A stretch of 64,000 nucleotides of DNA, from the NCBI RefSeq assembly GCF_900240845.1, contig NZ_OERU01000001.1, positions 827,079 to 891,078 on the forward strand, given 5' to 3'. Of the stretch, positions 35,195-44,098 are shown one piece after another (the first letter of the stretch is position 1; every line of letters begins with the position of its first letter). A model generated the notes under the pieces. The model ran no database searches. It saw only the letters and a list, made by a program, of their open reading frames with translations, and had not been told where the DNA came from. The stretch comes from Peptostreptococcus faecalis (GTDB lineage Bacteria > Bacillota > Clostridia > Peptostreptococcales > Peptostreptococcaceae). A program made the translations under genes and the position numbers.

Positions 35195-35226
35195 AAAATC
35201 AGTGAATTTTTATTTTCACTGATTTT
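35195..35226. terminator. Bidirectional terminator between lexA and tdk
   Basis: AAAATCAGTGAA and TTCACTGATTTT pair perfectly around an 8-nt loop, with A and T runs on both sides. It closes lexA and the large minus-strand operon ending in tdk. Confidence 0.85.
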
Positions 35227-35243
35227 TATGTGTCTTTATTAAT

Positions 35244-35813
35244 TTATTTTTCGTTTCCGATATTTCCTTCTTTATAATGTTTTCTGCAAAGAGCTATATA
35301 TTTATCATTTGCTCCAAGTTCAATTTGCTCTCCTTCTCTAACAATTCCATTTTCATTGTATCTCGCGTTACATGTAGCCTTTGATCCACACCAACAAACT
35401 GTCTTTACTTCATGAATTTCATCAGCTAGTATAATAAGTCTTTCTGAGCCTTCGAATGGTTCATTCTTAAAATCAGCCCTTAGCCCATAACACATCACTG
35501 GGACTTCACATACATCTACTATGTCTGATAAAAAATCCACTTCTTTTTTTGTTGCAAATTGAATTTCATCTACTATAATACAATCATATTTTTTAATTTG
35601 AGAATTTGAATAATTTAGTATATTAGAAAGTAATTCACATTCATGATTAAGACCTATTCTAGATTTTATAATATTACTTCCATCTCTAACGTCGATATCT
35701 GCCTTGACAAGAAGTGCTTTCTTCCCACGTTCATGATAATTGTAATGAACCATTAGAGCATTTGCTGTTTTAGAACTTCCCATCACTCCATAATAAAAAT
35801 ATAACTTAGCCAT
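35244..35813 (-). CDS. tdk: Thymidine kinase (type II, Tdk)
   Basis: This 189-residue salvage enzyme phosphorylates thymidine. The P-loop is 'YYGVMGSSKTANAL' (about residues 7-20), Walker B is 'DCIIVDEIQF' (about 80-89) with the catalytic Glu, and a zinc ribbon is formed by 'CWCGSKATC' (about 143-151) and a later 'CRKHY'. I use the ATG at 35813, with AAAAGGA 7 nt upstream, rather than the longer open frame that would overlap the upstream gene. It is the last gene of a six-gene minus-strand run. Confidence 0.9.
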   Translation of the reverse strand: MAKLYFYYGVMGSSKTANALMVHYNYHERGKKALLVKADIDVRDGSNIIKSRIGLNHECELLSNILNYSNSQIKKYDCIIVDEIQFATKKEVDFLSDIVDVCEVPVMCYGLRADFKNEPFEGSERLIILADEIHEVKTVCWCGSKATCNARYNENGIVREGEQIELGANDKYIALCRKHYKEGNIGNEK

Positions 35814-35830
35814 ATTAATTCCTTTTCTTA

Positions 35831-36310
35831 CTATAAAAATACTACTGCTGCATATAATGCAATTGAAGTGAATATCCATATTGTTGTCATATATAGATCT
35901 ACACCTGATTTGTCATTCATAAATTTATGTCTGAATTTTACTGCTACTGTATTTCCCATTGACTGTAATTTAAGAACATTTTTGTAATAATCATAGTTAC
36001 CATAATATCCAGCTCTGACGTATAGCAAAAATGATAGTAAAAACAAACCAATAAATAAAGGTGATTTAATAGAATAAGCAAAAGTAGCTAATATAGCTTG
36101 AAATCCGATTAAAAGAATACCTTTAAATATCATTTTTCTGTATATGTACCAGTATGGTGCAAAAAGCAGTGCATACAGATTAAAAGATTTTACTTTTCCC
36201 TCCTTTTCGAATTTATCGAAAAGAGGTTTATAGTATTCTAGATTCGTCTCAACTAAATCATCAATTTCTATTTCATTCTTGTATTCATTATATACTTTTT
36301 TCTTCTTCAT
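35831..36310 (-). CDS. DUF2628-like small membrane protein
   Basis: The protein has 159 residues. After a charged N-terminus comes 'KVKSFNLYALLFAPYWYIYRKM' (residues from about 39), the signature of DUF2628-like proteins, then three to four hydrophobic helices (about 63-80, 82-97 and 140-158). The function of the family is unknown. The start overlaps the end of ftsH by 23 nt and tdk follows closely, so it is co-transcribed with them. A link to FtsH is possible but rests only on position. Confidence 0.65.
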   Translation of the reverse strand: MKKKKVYNEYKNEIEIDDLVETNLEYYKPLFDKFEKEGKVKSFNLYALLFAPYWYIYRKMIFKGILLIGFQAILATFAYSIKSPLFIGLFLLSFLLYVRAGYYGNYDYYKNVLKLQSMGNTVAVKFRHKFMNDKSGVDLYMTTIWIFTSIALYAAVVFL

Positions 36311-38192
36311 TATTCTGTTCCTCTTCTACAGTATTTTCTTTAGCTTCTGTTTCTGAATTTGGATTAGAAGTAATTATATATTTACTTTCTAATATATCCA
36401 TAAATTCTTCACCTGTTATTGTTTCATTTTTAAGCAGATATTCAGAAATTTCATGAAGCTTCTCTTCATTTTCTCTTAATATGTTAATTGCTCTTTCATG
36501 ACAATTTTTTACTATTTCTATTACAGTTTTATCTATTATTGAAGAGGTTTCTGGGGAACAAGCTAGAGAAGTATCTCCTCCTAGATATCTATTGTTTACT
36601 GTTTCAAGTGCAACCATTCCAAAATTATCATCCATACCAAATCTTGTTACCATTGATCTAGCTATCTTAGTAGCCATCTCAATATCATTTGATGCACCAG
36701 ACGTTTTTGTATTGAATATTAATTCTTCTGCTGCTCTACCACCTGTATATGTCGTAATATTATCAAGTGCTTCGTCTTTAGTCATCAAGAATTTTTCATC
36801 TTTTTCAACTTGAAGTGTGTATCCTAAAGCACCTGAAGTTCTAGGTATAATAGTTATTTTATGTACTGGTGCAGAATGTTTACCAGCAGCAGCAACTAAT
36901 GCATGACCAACTTCATGGTAGGCTACTATTCTTTTTTCTTTTTCGTTTATGACAGCGCCTTTTCTCTGATATCCTGCAATTACAGTCTCTACAGACTCTT
37001 CTAAATCTTCTTGCATTACCGTACTTCTTCCAAGTCTAACAGCTCTTAGTGCTGCCTCATTAACTATGTTGGCTAGTTCTGCTCCAGATGCACCTGAAGT
37101 AGCTCTTGCAACCTGATTGAAGTCTATATCATCAGATTTTTTTATGTTTTTACTATGAACTTCTAATATTGATTCTCTACCCTTTAAGTCTGGAAGTTCT
37201 ACTGGTATACGTCTGTCAAATCTTCCTGGTCTTAAAAGTGCATTATCAAGAGAATCTGGTCTATTTGTAGCGGCTAAAATGACAATCCCAATACCGTCTT
37301 CAAATCCATCCATTTCACTTAGTAATTGGTTTAGAGTTTGCTCCCTTTCATCGTTGCCTCCAAAGTTTGTATCTCTTTTTTTACCGATAGCATCTATTTC
37401 ATCTATAAACACTATACAAGGAGCTTTTTCTTTTGCTTGTTTGAATAAATCTCTTACTCTTGAAGCACCCATTCCAACAAACATTTCAACAAATTCTGAT
37501 CCAGATATTGAGAAAAATGGAACTTTTGCCTCACCTGCAACGGCTTGGGCAAGTAAAGTTTTCCCCGTACCTGGAGGCCCTACTAATAGCGCTCCCTTAG
37601 GCATTTTCGCCCCTATAGATGTGTATTTTTCTGGTGCATGTAGAAAGTCAACAATTTCAGTAAGAGCTTCCTTTGCTTCATCTTGTCCTGCTACATCAGA
37701 AAAACTCACACCTGTAGATTTCACATACAATTTAGCGTTGCTTTTTCCAAAGGACATCATTCCACCGCCACTGCCCATTTTTTTACTCATATTTTTAATA
37801 AGGAATCTTCCAATCATCCATATAATTAAAAATGGCAGAACCCAAGACATTATAAAGTAAAAGATAGGTGTATTTTCTGAAGGAATTTCCTTACCATATT
37901 TAGCTCCGGATTTTTCTAGTTCTTCAACTAAATTTGGATCTTCCATTTTACCAGTTATATACATGTTTTTATCATCCTTTTTATTTGTTTTAAAAGATAT
38001 TTTATTTTCTTTTATGTCAACACTGCTAACTTCCTTATTTTTAAGCATTTGCACAAATGTTCCATAGCCAACTTCCGTTGTTTTTTTCTTTTCGAAATTT
38101 GGCACTAAGAATGCATTAAAGAGTAGTATTATCCCTAATAAAGCAGCGTAAAACCAAACAAAATTATAATTTGGTTTTTTATCGTTATTCAT
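36288..38192 (-). CDS. ftsH: ATP-dependent zinc metalloprotease FtsH
   Basis: This is a 634-residue membrane-anchored AAA+ protease: two N-terminal helices (about 9-27 and 108-126) flank an extracytoplasmic domain. It has Walker A GPPGTGKT (about 204-211), Walker B 'CIVFIDEIDAIG' (about 262-273), the second region of homology 'ATNRPDSLDNALLRPGRFDR' (about 307-326) and the zinc site HEVGH (about 426-430). It degrades unassembled membrane proteins and regulators. It begins 12 nt after ispH in the cmk-plsC-ispH-ftsH run. The tail is acidic and Glu-rich. Confidence 0.95.
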   Translation of the reverse strand: MNNDKKPNYNFVWFYAALLGIILLFNAFLVPNFEKKKTTEVGYGTFVQMLKNKEVSSVDIKENKISFKTNKKDDKNMYITGKMEDPNLVEELEKSGAKYGKEIPSENTPIFYFIMSWVLPFLIIWMIGRFLIKNMSKKMGSGGGMMSFGKSNAKLYVKSTGVSFSDVAGQDEAKEALTEIVDFLHAPEKYTSIGAKMPKGALLVGPPGTGKTLLAQAVAGEAKVPFFSISGSEFVEMFVGMGASRVRDLFKQAKEKAPCIVFIDEIDAIGKKRDTNFGGNDEREQTLNQLLSEMDGFEDGIGIVILAATNRPDSLDNALLRPGRFDRRIPVELPDLKGRESILEVHSKNIKKSDDIDFNQVARATSGASGAELANIVNEAALRAVRLGRSTVMQEDLEESVETVIAGYQRKGAVINEKEKRIVAYHEVGHALVAAAGKHSAPVHKITIIPRTSGALGYTLQVEKDEKFLMTKDEALDNITTYTGGRAAEELIFNTKTSGASNDIEMATKIARSMVTRFGMDDNFGMVALETVNNRYLGGDTSLACSPETSSIIDKTVIEIVKNCHERAINILRENEEKLHEISEYLLKNETITGEEFMDILESKYIITSNPNSETEAKENTVEEEQNNEEEKSI

Positions 38193-38204
38193 TTACATCA
38201 CTCC

Positions 38205-39050
38205 CTATAATTTTTTTAAATATTCCATTACATCTTCAATTATCCAATTTGGTGTAGAAGCTCCCGCTGCTATTCCGATAACATCATATTCATTTAATGG
38301 TATGTCTTTTAATTCTTTACTTGTTTCAACTGCAAAAGTTGGAGTTTTTTCACTACATATTTCTGCTAATTTTTGAGTATTTGAACTATGTTTTCCTCCA
38401 ACTACTATCATTGCCTCAACTTCATTAGATAGTCTTCTTGCAGAAAGTTGCCTCTCTCTTGTAGCAGAGCATATAGTGTTTTCAATCTCTATATTTAAGT
38501 GTAATTTTTCAATTAGATCCATTATATCTTTAAAATCTTGCTCATTTATTGTTGTTTGTGCAACTAAAACATATTTTTCATCATTGTTTAAATGATAGCT
38601 TTCAAGTTCCTTTTTGCTTTTTACAATAATTGCACTGTTGTTACACCATCCATTTATACCGATAACCTCCGGATGATCTTTATTGCCAACTATTATAATT
38701 TTTTTACCCGTGTCATAATTTTTTTTGACAATATTATGAATTTTTTTGACAAAAGGACATGTTGCATCTATAATATCAATATTTTTCTTCTCTGCCTCTA
38801 TATACACGTCTTTAGAAACACCATGTGATCTTATAATCATCTCGTTAGTATCTCCTTCGATTTCATCTATACTGTTTACTGTAATAAGTCCATTATTTTC
38901 ATATTTTTCTACGGCTTCTTTATTATGTATTAATGGGCCTAGGGCATATATATTATGTGTTTTTTCTTCTAATTCATTCCATGCCATGTTCATTGCTCTT
39001 TTTACACCAAAGCAATAACCTGCATGCTCAGCTAAAATAATTTTTTTCAT
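38205..39050 (-). CDS. ispH: 4-hydroxy-3-methylbut-2-enyl diphosphate reductase (IspH/LytB)
   Basis: This 281-residue iron-sulfur enzyme performs the last step of the MEP isoprenoid pathway. The three cluster cysteines are visible in 'HAGYCFGVKRAM' (Cys13), 'IDATCPFVKKIH' (about Cys97) and 'ENTICSATRERQ' (about Cys193). Other family segments are 'ALGPLIHNKEAVEKY' (about 37) and 'VGGKHSSNTQKL' (about 216). Length is normal for the single-domain form without the ribosomal S1 fusion seen in some clostridia. It lies between plsC and ftsH in one operon. Confidence 0.95.
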   Translation of the reverse strand: MKKIILAEHAGYCFGVKRAMNMAWNELEEKTHNIYALGPLIHNKEAVEKYENNGLITVNSIDEIEGDTNEMIIRSHGVSKDVYIEAEKKNIDIIDATCPFVKKIHNIVKKNYDTGKKIIIVGNKDHPEVIGINGWCNNSAIIVKSKKELESYHLNNDEKYVLVAQTTINEQDFKDIMDLIEKLHLNIEIENTICSATRERQLSARRLSNEVEAMIVVGGKHSSNTQKLAEICSEKTPTFAVETSKELKDIPLNEYDVIGIAAGASTPNWIIEDVMEYLKKL

Positions 39051-39056
39051 GTTATT

Positions 39057-39668
39057 TTACTTTATAATTCCTTCCTTGTTATCATTGTAGTTTTTCTCAA
39101 CTACATTTAAAAGAGACTGAGCAATTTTCTCGTACTCTGCTTTATCAACTTTTCTAGTGTTATACTCAGACATATCGATAACATCACCTATTACAATTTT
39201 AACCTTTGAAAATGGTTTGTAGCTAGATATAATACTCATTGGAACGATATCTGCTTTAGATTTAATAGCGAATAACGCTACACCAGGTTTTGCTGGTAAA
39301 AAACTATCCATTTCACTTCTTGTACCTTCTGGAAAAATTCCTAGTACCCTTCCAGTTTTAATTTGCTTTAAAATATTTTTAACTGTAGATAAGCCTGGAT
39401 TTTTTCTGTCAATTGGAATGACCTCGAATTTAACTAGTATTGTTTTAATAATTGGTATTTTGAATAATTCCTGCTTAGCAACTGGGATTATTCTTCTATT
39501 TTTTACAGCCATTATCATTAGTAAGGGATCAAAGTTATGCTTGTGGTTAGCAATTATTATCTGTTTCCCCTCATTTGGTAGTTTTTCACTCCCCAATATT
39601 TCAATTCTATATATAATGCTAAAAAATATTGATAAAATTTTACGTATTACTGCATATGCTTTATCCAT
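39057..39668 (-). CDS. plsC: 1-acyl-sn-glycerol-3-phosphate acyltransferase (PlsC-like)
   Basis: This 203-residue membrane-associated acyltransferase for phospholipid synthesis has the NHxxxxD motif 'IIANHKHNFDPLLM' (about residues 39-52), 'PIDRKNPGLSTV' near 86, and 'GIFPEGTRSEMDSFLPAKPG' (about 110-129). A hydrophobic N-terminal segment (about 10-20) anchors it. It abuts cmk (no gap) and ispH follows after 6 nt. The substrate is inferred from the family. Confidence 0.9.
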   Translation of the reverse strand: MDKAYAVIRKILSIFFSIIYRIEILGSEKLPNEGKQIIIANHKHNFDPLLMIMAVKNRRIIPVAKQELFKIPIIKTILVKFEVIPIDRKNPGLSTVKNILKQIKTGRVLGIFPEGTRSEMDSFLPAKPGVALFAIKSKADIVPMSIISSYKPFSKVKIVIGDVIDMSEYNTRKVDKAEYEKIAQSLLNVVEKNYNDNKEGIIK

Positions 39669-40337
39669 TTAATCACCTATCTTACTATTTATTTTTACCT
39701 CATTGACAATATAGTCTACAACTTCTTCTATAGACATATTTGTTGAATCTATTTCATGAGCATCACCTGCTTTTACAAGGGGTGAAACTTCTCTAGAAGA
39801 ATCTATATCATCTCGCCTCTTTATACCCGAAATTATCTCTTTAAGAGTTATATTTTTTTCCTTGTCTTTTATTTCTTCATAACGCCTTCTACCACGTTCC
39901 TCTGGTGATGCATTTAGAAAGAATTTAAATTTAGTGTTTGGGAAAATATGTGTTCCTACATCTCTCCCATCCAAGATAACATCACTTCTCATTCCAATTT
40001 CTCTTTGTTTTTTTACCATCATTTCTCTGACTTCTTTTATTTTTGCAACATTTGATACATTCAAATTGATTTCAGAAGATCTGATTTTGTTATCTACATT
40101 TTCACCATCAAGGTAAATCGAATTGTCTATAAAATCTATTTCTACATTTTTACACAATTCAATCACTTTATCAGTTTGTGATATATCTACTCCTTCACTG
40201 ATACATTTTAAAGTCAAAGCTCGATACATTGCTCCGGTATCTATATAATTAATACCTAACTTTTTTGAAATCAATCTAGAAATTGTACTTTTGCCTGCAC
40301 CTGCAGGACCATCTATAGCTATTATTAAATTTCTCAT
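39669..40337 (-). CDS. cmk: Cytidylate kinase (Cmk)
   Basis: This 222-residue enzyme phosphorylates CMP and dCMP. It opens 'LIIAIDGPAGAGKSTISRLI' (P-loop about residues 10-17), followed by 'YIDTGAMYRALTLKC' (about 31-45), 'ILDGRDVGTHIFPN' (about 120-133) and 'RRRYEEI' (about 150). It is the first gene of the cmk-plsC-ispH-ftsH-DUF2628-tdk run. No ribosome site lies just before its ATG. A GGGGGG stretch is about 36 nt upstream, and an 8-bp hairpin sits between. Confidence 0.94.
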   Translation of the reverse strand: MRNLIIAIDGPAGAGKSTISRLISKKLGINYIDTGAMYRALTLKCISEGVDISQTDKVIELCKNVEIDFIDNSIYLDGENVDNKIRSSEINLNVSNVAKIKEVREMMVKKQREIGMRSDVILDGRDVGTHIFPNTKFKFFLNASPEERGRRRYEEIKDKEKNITLKEIISGIKRRDDIDSSREVSPLVKAGDAHEIDSTNMSIEEVVDYIVNEVKINSKIGD

Positions 40338-40345
40338 AGTTTTGC

Positions 40346-40367
40346 GTGTGTTTTAGATTAAACACAC
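40346..40367 (-). promoter_or_regulatory. Hairpin between a G-rich ribosome site and the cmk start
   Basis: GTGTGTTT (40346-40353) and AAACACAC (40360-40367) pair around a 6-nt loop. On the minus-strand mRNA the order is GGGGGG, TTG, hairpin, GCAAAACT, then ATG of cmk. Folding would bring the G-run to about 11-12 nt from the start. No T-tract follows, so it is not a terminator. Confidence 0.5.
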
Positions 40368-40453
40368 CAACCCCCCTTTAATATTATAACTTATCGCAAT
40401 AATTATACCGTTATAACCTTTATTTTTACTTTACTTAGCTTTTATTTGAATAG

Positions 40454-41776
40454 TTAATCATTATAAAATGAAAACTTTTCTGCTAGCGACTTTCCAGCTA
40501 GAAAACCTGTTGAGAATGCAATTTGTAGATTATATCCACCTGTTAAAGCATCAATATCTATAACCTCTCCAGCAAAGTATACACCTTCGTGAATTTTAGA
40601 CTCTAATGTGCTAGATTTTATCATAGAAACGTCTACTCCTCCAGAAGTTACAGTTGCTTTACTTAAATCTTCAAGCGAAGTTGGCTCCAGTTTACATTTT
40701 TTCAAATATTTTATAACTATTCCAAAAGTTGATTTTGATAAATTAGATGAATTATCTTTAAATAAATCATATTCTTTCCCAATTTCCATGTTGGCTTCTC
40801 TTAATATAACATTTACAAAGTTTGTTGGTAAAAGATCTTTAATGTTTGCAAAGACACTTTTTTTAGGATTTTCTTTTATAATTTTATATATTTCATCTGA
40901 GCTGAAATTTGGAATAAAATCAACTTCCAATGTTACAAATTTTATAACTCGGTTTATATAGGATGAAATTTTTAATGCAGCTGGCCCCCCTATTCCTCGA
41001 TGGGTAAAAACTACTCCTCCTCTTCTGACTACTTTGTCTAATTTATATAATTCTTTTGATAAATCATTCTTTACTAAGCTATCGATTTTTTCATTATTTT
41101 TATTTATACTTATTGATATATCTTTCAATGATACTCCTGCAATTTCTTTTGGCCAACTCTCTCTTAATCGAATTGGTACAAGAGCAGGTTTATTATCAAT
41201 TATTTTATATGAATGATTTTTTAATATAGTTTGAAACTTTCCGTCAGAACCAGTTTGAGGATAACTGCTACCTCCAGTTGATATTATCATTCCATGTGAT
41301 TCAATTAGAAAATCACTACTATATATTTTTTTTAAATCACCATCTATCTCTATTTTTTCTACCTTTTTATTAAAAAAAACTTCTATATTCTCTTCATCTA
41401 ATTTTCTTTTAAATGCTTCAATTGCTTCCATAGCATTTCCGCTTTTTAAATAAATTTTCTCTTCATTGCTTTCTTCTACTAAATAATCTAGCCCTATTTT
41501 CTTTACAAAGTTAATCAAATCTAAATTTGTAAATGAGTACAGTGATGAAAATAGAAATTTTTCGTTTCTTACTATATTACAGAAAAAATCTGATATATCT
41601 TTGTTATTGGTAAAGTTAAATCTACCGCCACCAGTAATTCTCATCTTACTGCCAATAGTTTTTTTTGATTCTAATATACATATCTTTAGTTTTGGGTTTA
41701 CAGATCTTGCAGATAGTGCTGCCATTACGCCTGCTGCACCACCACCAACAATAGCTATATCATATTTTAGTTTCAT
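40454..41776 (-). CDS. BaiN/HI0933-family FAD-dependent flavoprotein
   Basis: This 440-residue flavoprotein has an N-terminal Rossmann motif 'DIAIVGGGAAGVMAALSA' (about residues 6-23), 'SKMRITGGGRFNFTNN' (about 44-59), 'IISTGGSSYPQTGSDG' (about 165-180), and a C-terminal FAD segment 'GEVIDIDALTGGYNLQIA' (about 403-420). The family includes BaiN-like reductases, but for most members the substrate is not known. The gene starts 8 nt after the histidine phosphatase gene ends, so the two are co-transcribed. Confidence 0.88.
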   Translation of the reverse strand: MKLKYDIAIVGGGAAGVMAALSARSVNPKLKICILESKKTIGSKMRITGGGRFNFTNNKDISDFFCNIVRNEKFLFSSLYSFTNLDLINFVKKIGLDYLVEESNEEKIYLKSGNAMEAIEAFKRKLDEENIEVFFNKKVEKIEIDGDLKKIYSSDFLIESHGMIISTGGSSYPQTGSDGKFQTILKNHSYKIIDNKPALVPIRLRESWPKEIAGVSLKDISISINKNNEKIDSLVKNDLSKELYKLDKVVRRGGVVFTHRGIGGPAALKISSYINRVIKFVTLEVDFIPNFSSDEIYKIIKENPKKSVFANIKDLLPTNFVNVILREANMEIGKEYDLFKDNSSNLSKSTFGIVIKYLKKCKLEPTSLEDLSKATVTSGGVDVSMIKSSTLESKIHEGVYFAGEVIDIDALTGGYNLQIAFSTGFLAGKSLAEKFSFYND

Positions 41777-41784
41777 AAATACTC

Positions 41785-42435
41785 CTACTCTAAAGCGCTT
41801 TTTGCTTGAGGTTTGTTCAAACTTCCATTTATATTTAAATGAGCAGTGTCATTAATTTTAATCACAACTGGACCATATTCTCTACACTCTACTATATTAA
41901 TAGCAGTGTTATCTTGTTTAATTCTATATAGATTTTTAATTGGAGATCCTAAAAAATCTAACAACATCACTCTAACAGTCACTGAATGAGATATAAGTAA
42001 AATATGTTTTCCATCATAATTCTCGTTTATATTTTCTATTAATTTTTTCTGTCTTTTGTAAATATCAAGTAATTTTTCTCCTTCAGGTATTTCAACTTTT
42101 TCTGGTTCATTTCTCCATGTTCTAAATGTTTCAGGGTAAGTGTATTCTATTTCACTTAAGGGTCTCCCCTCCCATATACCGAATCCCATTTCTCTTAATA
42201 GATTTGTAGTCGTGAAATCTTTATTCATTTTTTTTGATACTATTTCCGCAGTCTGAACTGCTCTACCTAAATCGCTGCAATATATATAATCTATTGGATA
42301 CTTTTCTAAAGCCTTAGCAAGATTTTCTGCCTGAAGCTCCCCCAAGTCAGTTAGTGGCGAGTCACCATGCCCTTGGGTTTTTCCCAAAGTATTCCATTCT
42401 GTCTGTCCATGTCTAACTATATAAAAAGTGTTCAT
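41785..42435 (-). CDS. Histidine phosphatase family protein (phosphoglycerate mutase-like)
   Basis: This is a 216-residue phosphatase with the catalytic 'FYIVRHGQTEWNTLG' (His in RHG, about residues 4-18), 'YCSDLGRAVQTAEIV' (about 53-67), 'EMGFGIWEGRPLSEIE' (about 84-99) and the second histidine in 'ILLISHSVTVRVML' (about 148-161). Such enzymes dephosphorylate small metabolites; the sequence does not settle the substrate. It lies between rpiR and the BaiN-like gene, separated from rpiR by a hairpin. Confidence 0.87.
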   Translation of the reverse strand: MNTFYIVRHGQTEWNTLGKTQGHGDSPLTDLGELQAENLAKALEKYPIDYIYCSDLGRAVQTAEIVSKKMNKDFTTTNLLREMGFGIWEGRPLSEIEYTYPETFRTWRNEPEKVEIPEGEKLLDIYKRQKKLIENINENYDGKHILLISHSVTVRVMLLDFLGSPIKNLYRIKQDNTAINIVECREYGPVVIKINDTAHLNINGSLNKPQAKSALE

Positions 42436-42455
42436 ATTTCTCTCCCTCGTAATAA

Positions 42456-42483
42456 CAACCTAATATGTAAACATATCAGGTTG
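42456..42483 (-). terminator. Hairpin after rpiR, possible partial terminator
   Basis: CAACCTAATATGT and ACATATCAGGTTG form a 13-bp stem with one mismatch and a 2-nt loop. On the minus strand the tail TTATTACG has only a weak T-run, so read-through into the phosphatase gene is likely. Confidence 0.5.
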
Positions 42484-42491
42484 CGAAAATT

Positions 42492-43379
42492 TTATTCATA
42501 AACTTCAAATTTTTCCCATATTTTTTCTAAATCATTAAAATACTGTTTAATATCGTCTCTTTCCCTCATTGCGACTCCAATAACAATTGCATTGGATACA
42601 CTAAAAGCAGGTACTAATGAATCTACAAATGAAACCATATTGTTCTTTACAGTAAGAACTATATCTGATGTTTTTGCAGTAGGGGCATTAACACTATCTG
42701 TAATGGCTATAACTTTTGCTCCTCTTTCTTTTGCAAAGTTCACTACCTGAAGAGTTTTTTTAGAGTATCTAGGAAAACTAATTGAAATCAAAACATCTCC
42801 CTCTCCAAGTTTTATCATTTGTTCAAATGGTTCACCCATATCCATTCTTATTATTACAACATTATCCAGTATGTAATTCAAATAATAGCCTAAATATTTT
42901 GCAACATATATTGAACTTCTAAGTCCCATTATATATAGTTTTCTAGCGGATATAATCACATCAACTGCTTCTTCATATAATTTACTATCCAAAGAATGAA
43001 GGGTGTCATTTATATTTTCTATATCATTATTTAAAACATTTTCTAATATCAAACTATCAGAAGAATAGTCTATATTCGAAAGCTCCACTCTCTCAACGGT
43101 TGTCAATTTAGTTTTAATTAGTTCTTGTAATGAGTCTTGAAACTTAGGATATCCGGAATATCCTAATGCTGTTGCAAACCTTACAACTGTAGACTCACTT
43201 ACTCCTACAATTTCGCCCAATTTTGCTGCAGTCATAAACGCAACTTTGGGATAGTTCTCAAATGTATATTGAGCCAAAAGTTTTTGACCTTTACTCATAG
43301 TATTGTACTTCTGTCTCATAATAGACATCGCATTGCTATTTTCTTTCAATTTTTCATCAGCATTTTCTTTTTTCTTCAT
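42492..43379 (-). CDS. RpiR-family transcriptional regulator
   Basis: This 295-residue regulator has an N-terminal RpiR helix-turn-helix (about 20-95, 'MTAAKLGEIVGVSESTVVRFATAL' type segment) and a C-terminal SIS sugar-phosphate-binding domain (about 135-270; 'KLYIMGLRSSIYVAKYLGYYL' near 148 and 'ISFPRYSKKTLQVV' near 202). These proteins sense phosphorylated sugars. Here the adjacent genes encode a phosphatase and a flavoprotein, so the regulon is not obvious. A strong promoter with a 13-bp inverted repeat lies upstream and suggests autoregulation. Confidence 0.9.
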   Translation of the reverse strand: MKKKENADEKLKENSNAMSIMRQKYNTMSKGQKLLAQYTFENYPKVAFMTAAKLGEIVGVSESTVVRFATALGYSGYPKFQDSLQELIKTKLTTVERVELSNIDYSSDSLILENVLNNDIENINDTLHSLDSKLYEEAVDVIISARKLYIMGLRSSIYVAKYLGYYLNYILDNVVIIRMDMGEPFEQMIKLGEGDVLISISFPRYSKKTLQVVNFAKERGAKVIAITDSVNAPTAKTSDIVLTVKNNMVSFVDSLVPAFSVSNAIVIGVAMRERDDIKQYFNDLEKIWEKFEVYE

Positions 43380-43450
43380 CTATTACACCCCTATAATTTC
43401 TTAAATATTATGAAACCAAAAGTAATAAAGTACATGCTTTCATTATAATT

Positions 43451-43502
43451 ATTATACAGTAATAATGATAGCTTTTCAATATTTAGAACCTATCATTATT
43501 AC
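43451..43502 (-). promoter_or_regulatory. rpiR promoter with a 13-bp inverted-repeat operator
   Basis: On the minus strand, TTGAAA (43479-43474) and TATAAT (43456-43451) are spaced by exactly 17 bp. The perfect repeats GTAATAATGATAG (43459-43471) and its complement (43490-43502) flank the -35: one arm lies in the spacer, the other just upstream. The position suits an RpiR operator. The hairpin lacks a T-tract and starts only 8 nt from the end of the upstream gene. Confidence 0.65.
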
Positions 43503-43509
43503 ACTATAT

Positions 43510-44097
43510 TCATCTTTTTTCTATAATTATTAAATTAGGTGGACTATTCTTTTGATTTATCAAATTGATTTTAATTACATTAAATTTTTGTTGTTCTAAT
43601 TGCTCTACATATTCTGTAACTTTAATACTTTCTTCCATACCACCTGGATGCGAAACATATGATGCTATACAAATTAATCCATTTTGTTTTATATGAGGTA
43701 TAAGTTTTGAAATTGCCTCAATTGTAGTATTAGGATTTGTTATTATTTTGTGATCTGAACCTGGCAAGTATCCTAGATTAAATGATGCAAAATCAATTTT
43801 TTTATCTACATACTTATCTAAATTTTGGTGACCATCATTTATAATTTCAATATTATTGTATTTATTTTTATTTTTTAAATTATTATCTAGATTACTTTTA
43901 GTTATTTTTATTGCGTTTTCTTGAATATCAAATCCATATCCATATCCTGAGTCTCCAGCTATATTCATCATATATATAAAGTCATTTCCCTTACCAAGAG
44001 TAGCATCTAGTACTACGGCTCCAGGGAAAATTTTAGAATCCGCTAAAAATTTAAACATGCTGTTTACATTATTAAAATTTTCTTTTTTTCTATTCAT
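43510..44097 (-). CDS. YtqB-like SAM-dependent methyltransferase
   Basis: This 195-residue class I methyltransferase has SAM motif I 'VVLDATLGKGNDFIYM' (about residues 28-43), 'YGYGFDIQENAI' (about 52-63) and the NxG-type 'FASFNLGYLPGSDHKI' (about 103-118), the last being characteristic of the YtqB/rRNA-methylase group. The substrate is probably RNA but is not certain. It starts 1 nt after rluB, so the pair is translationally coupled. Confidence 0.82.
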   Translation of the reverse strand: MNRKKENFNNVNSMFKFLADSKIFPGAVVLDATLGKGNDFIYMMNIAGDSGYGYGFDIQENAIKITKSNLDNNLKNKNKYNNIEIINDGHQNLDKYVDKKIDFASFNLGYLPGSDHKIITNPNTTIEAISKLIPHIKQNGLICIASYVSHPGGMEESIKVTEYVEQLEQQKFNVIKINLINQKNSPPNLIIIEKR

Positions 44098-44098
44098 G

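Noticed and set aside
37279..37860. A 193-codon open frame antisense to ftsH
   Set aside because: It is a shadow of the real ftsH gene, with no ribosome site and composition reflecting the opposite-strand codons. Similar antisense frames in copA (1171-1740), nrdG and nfnB were discarded for the same reason.
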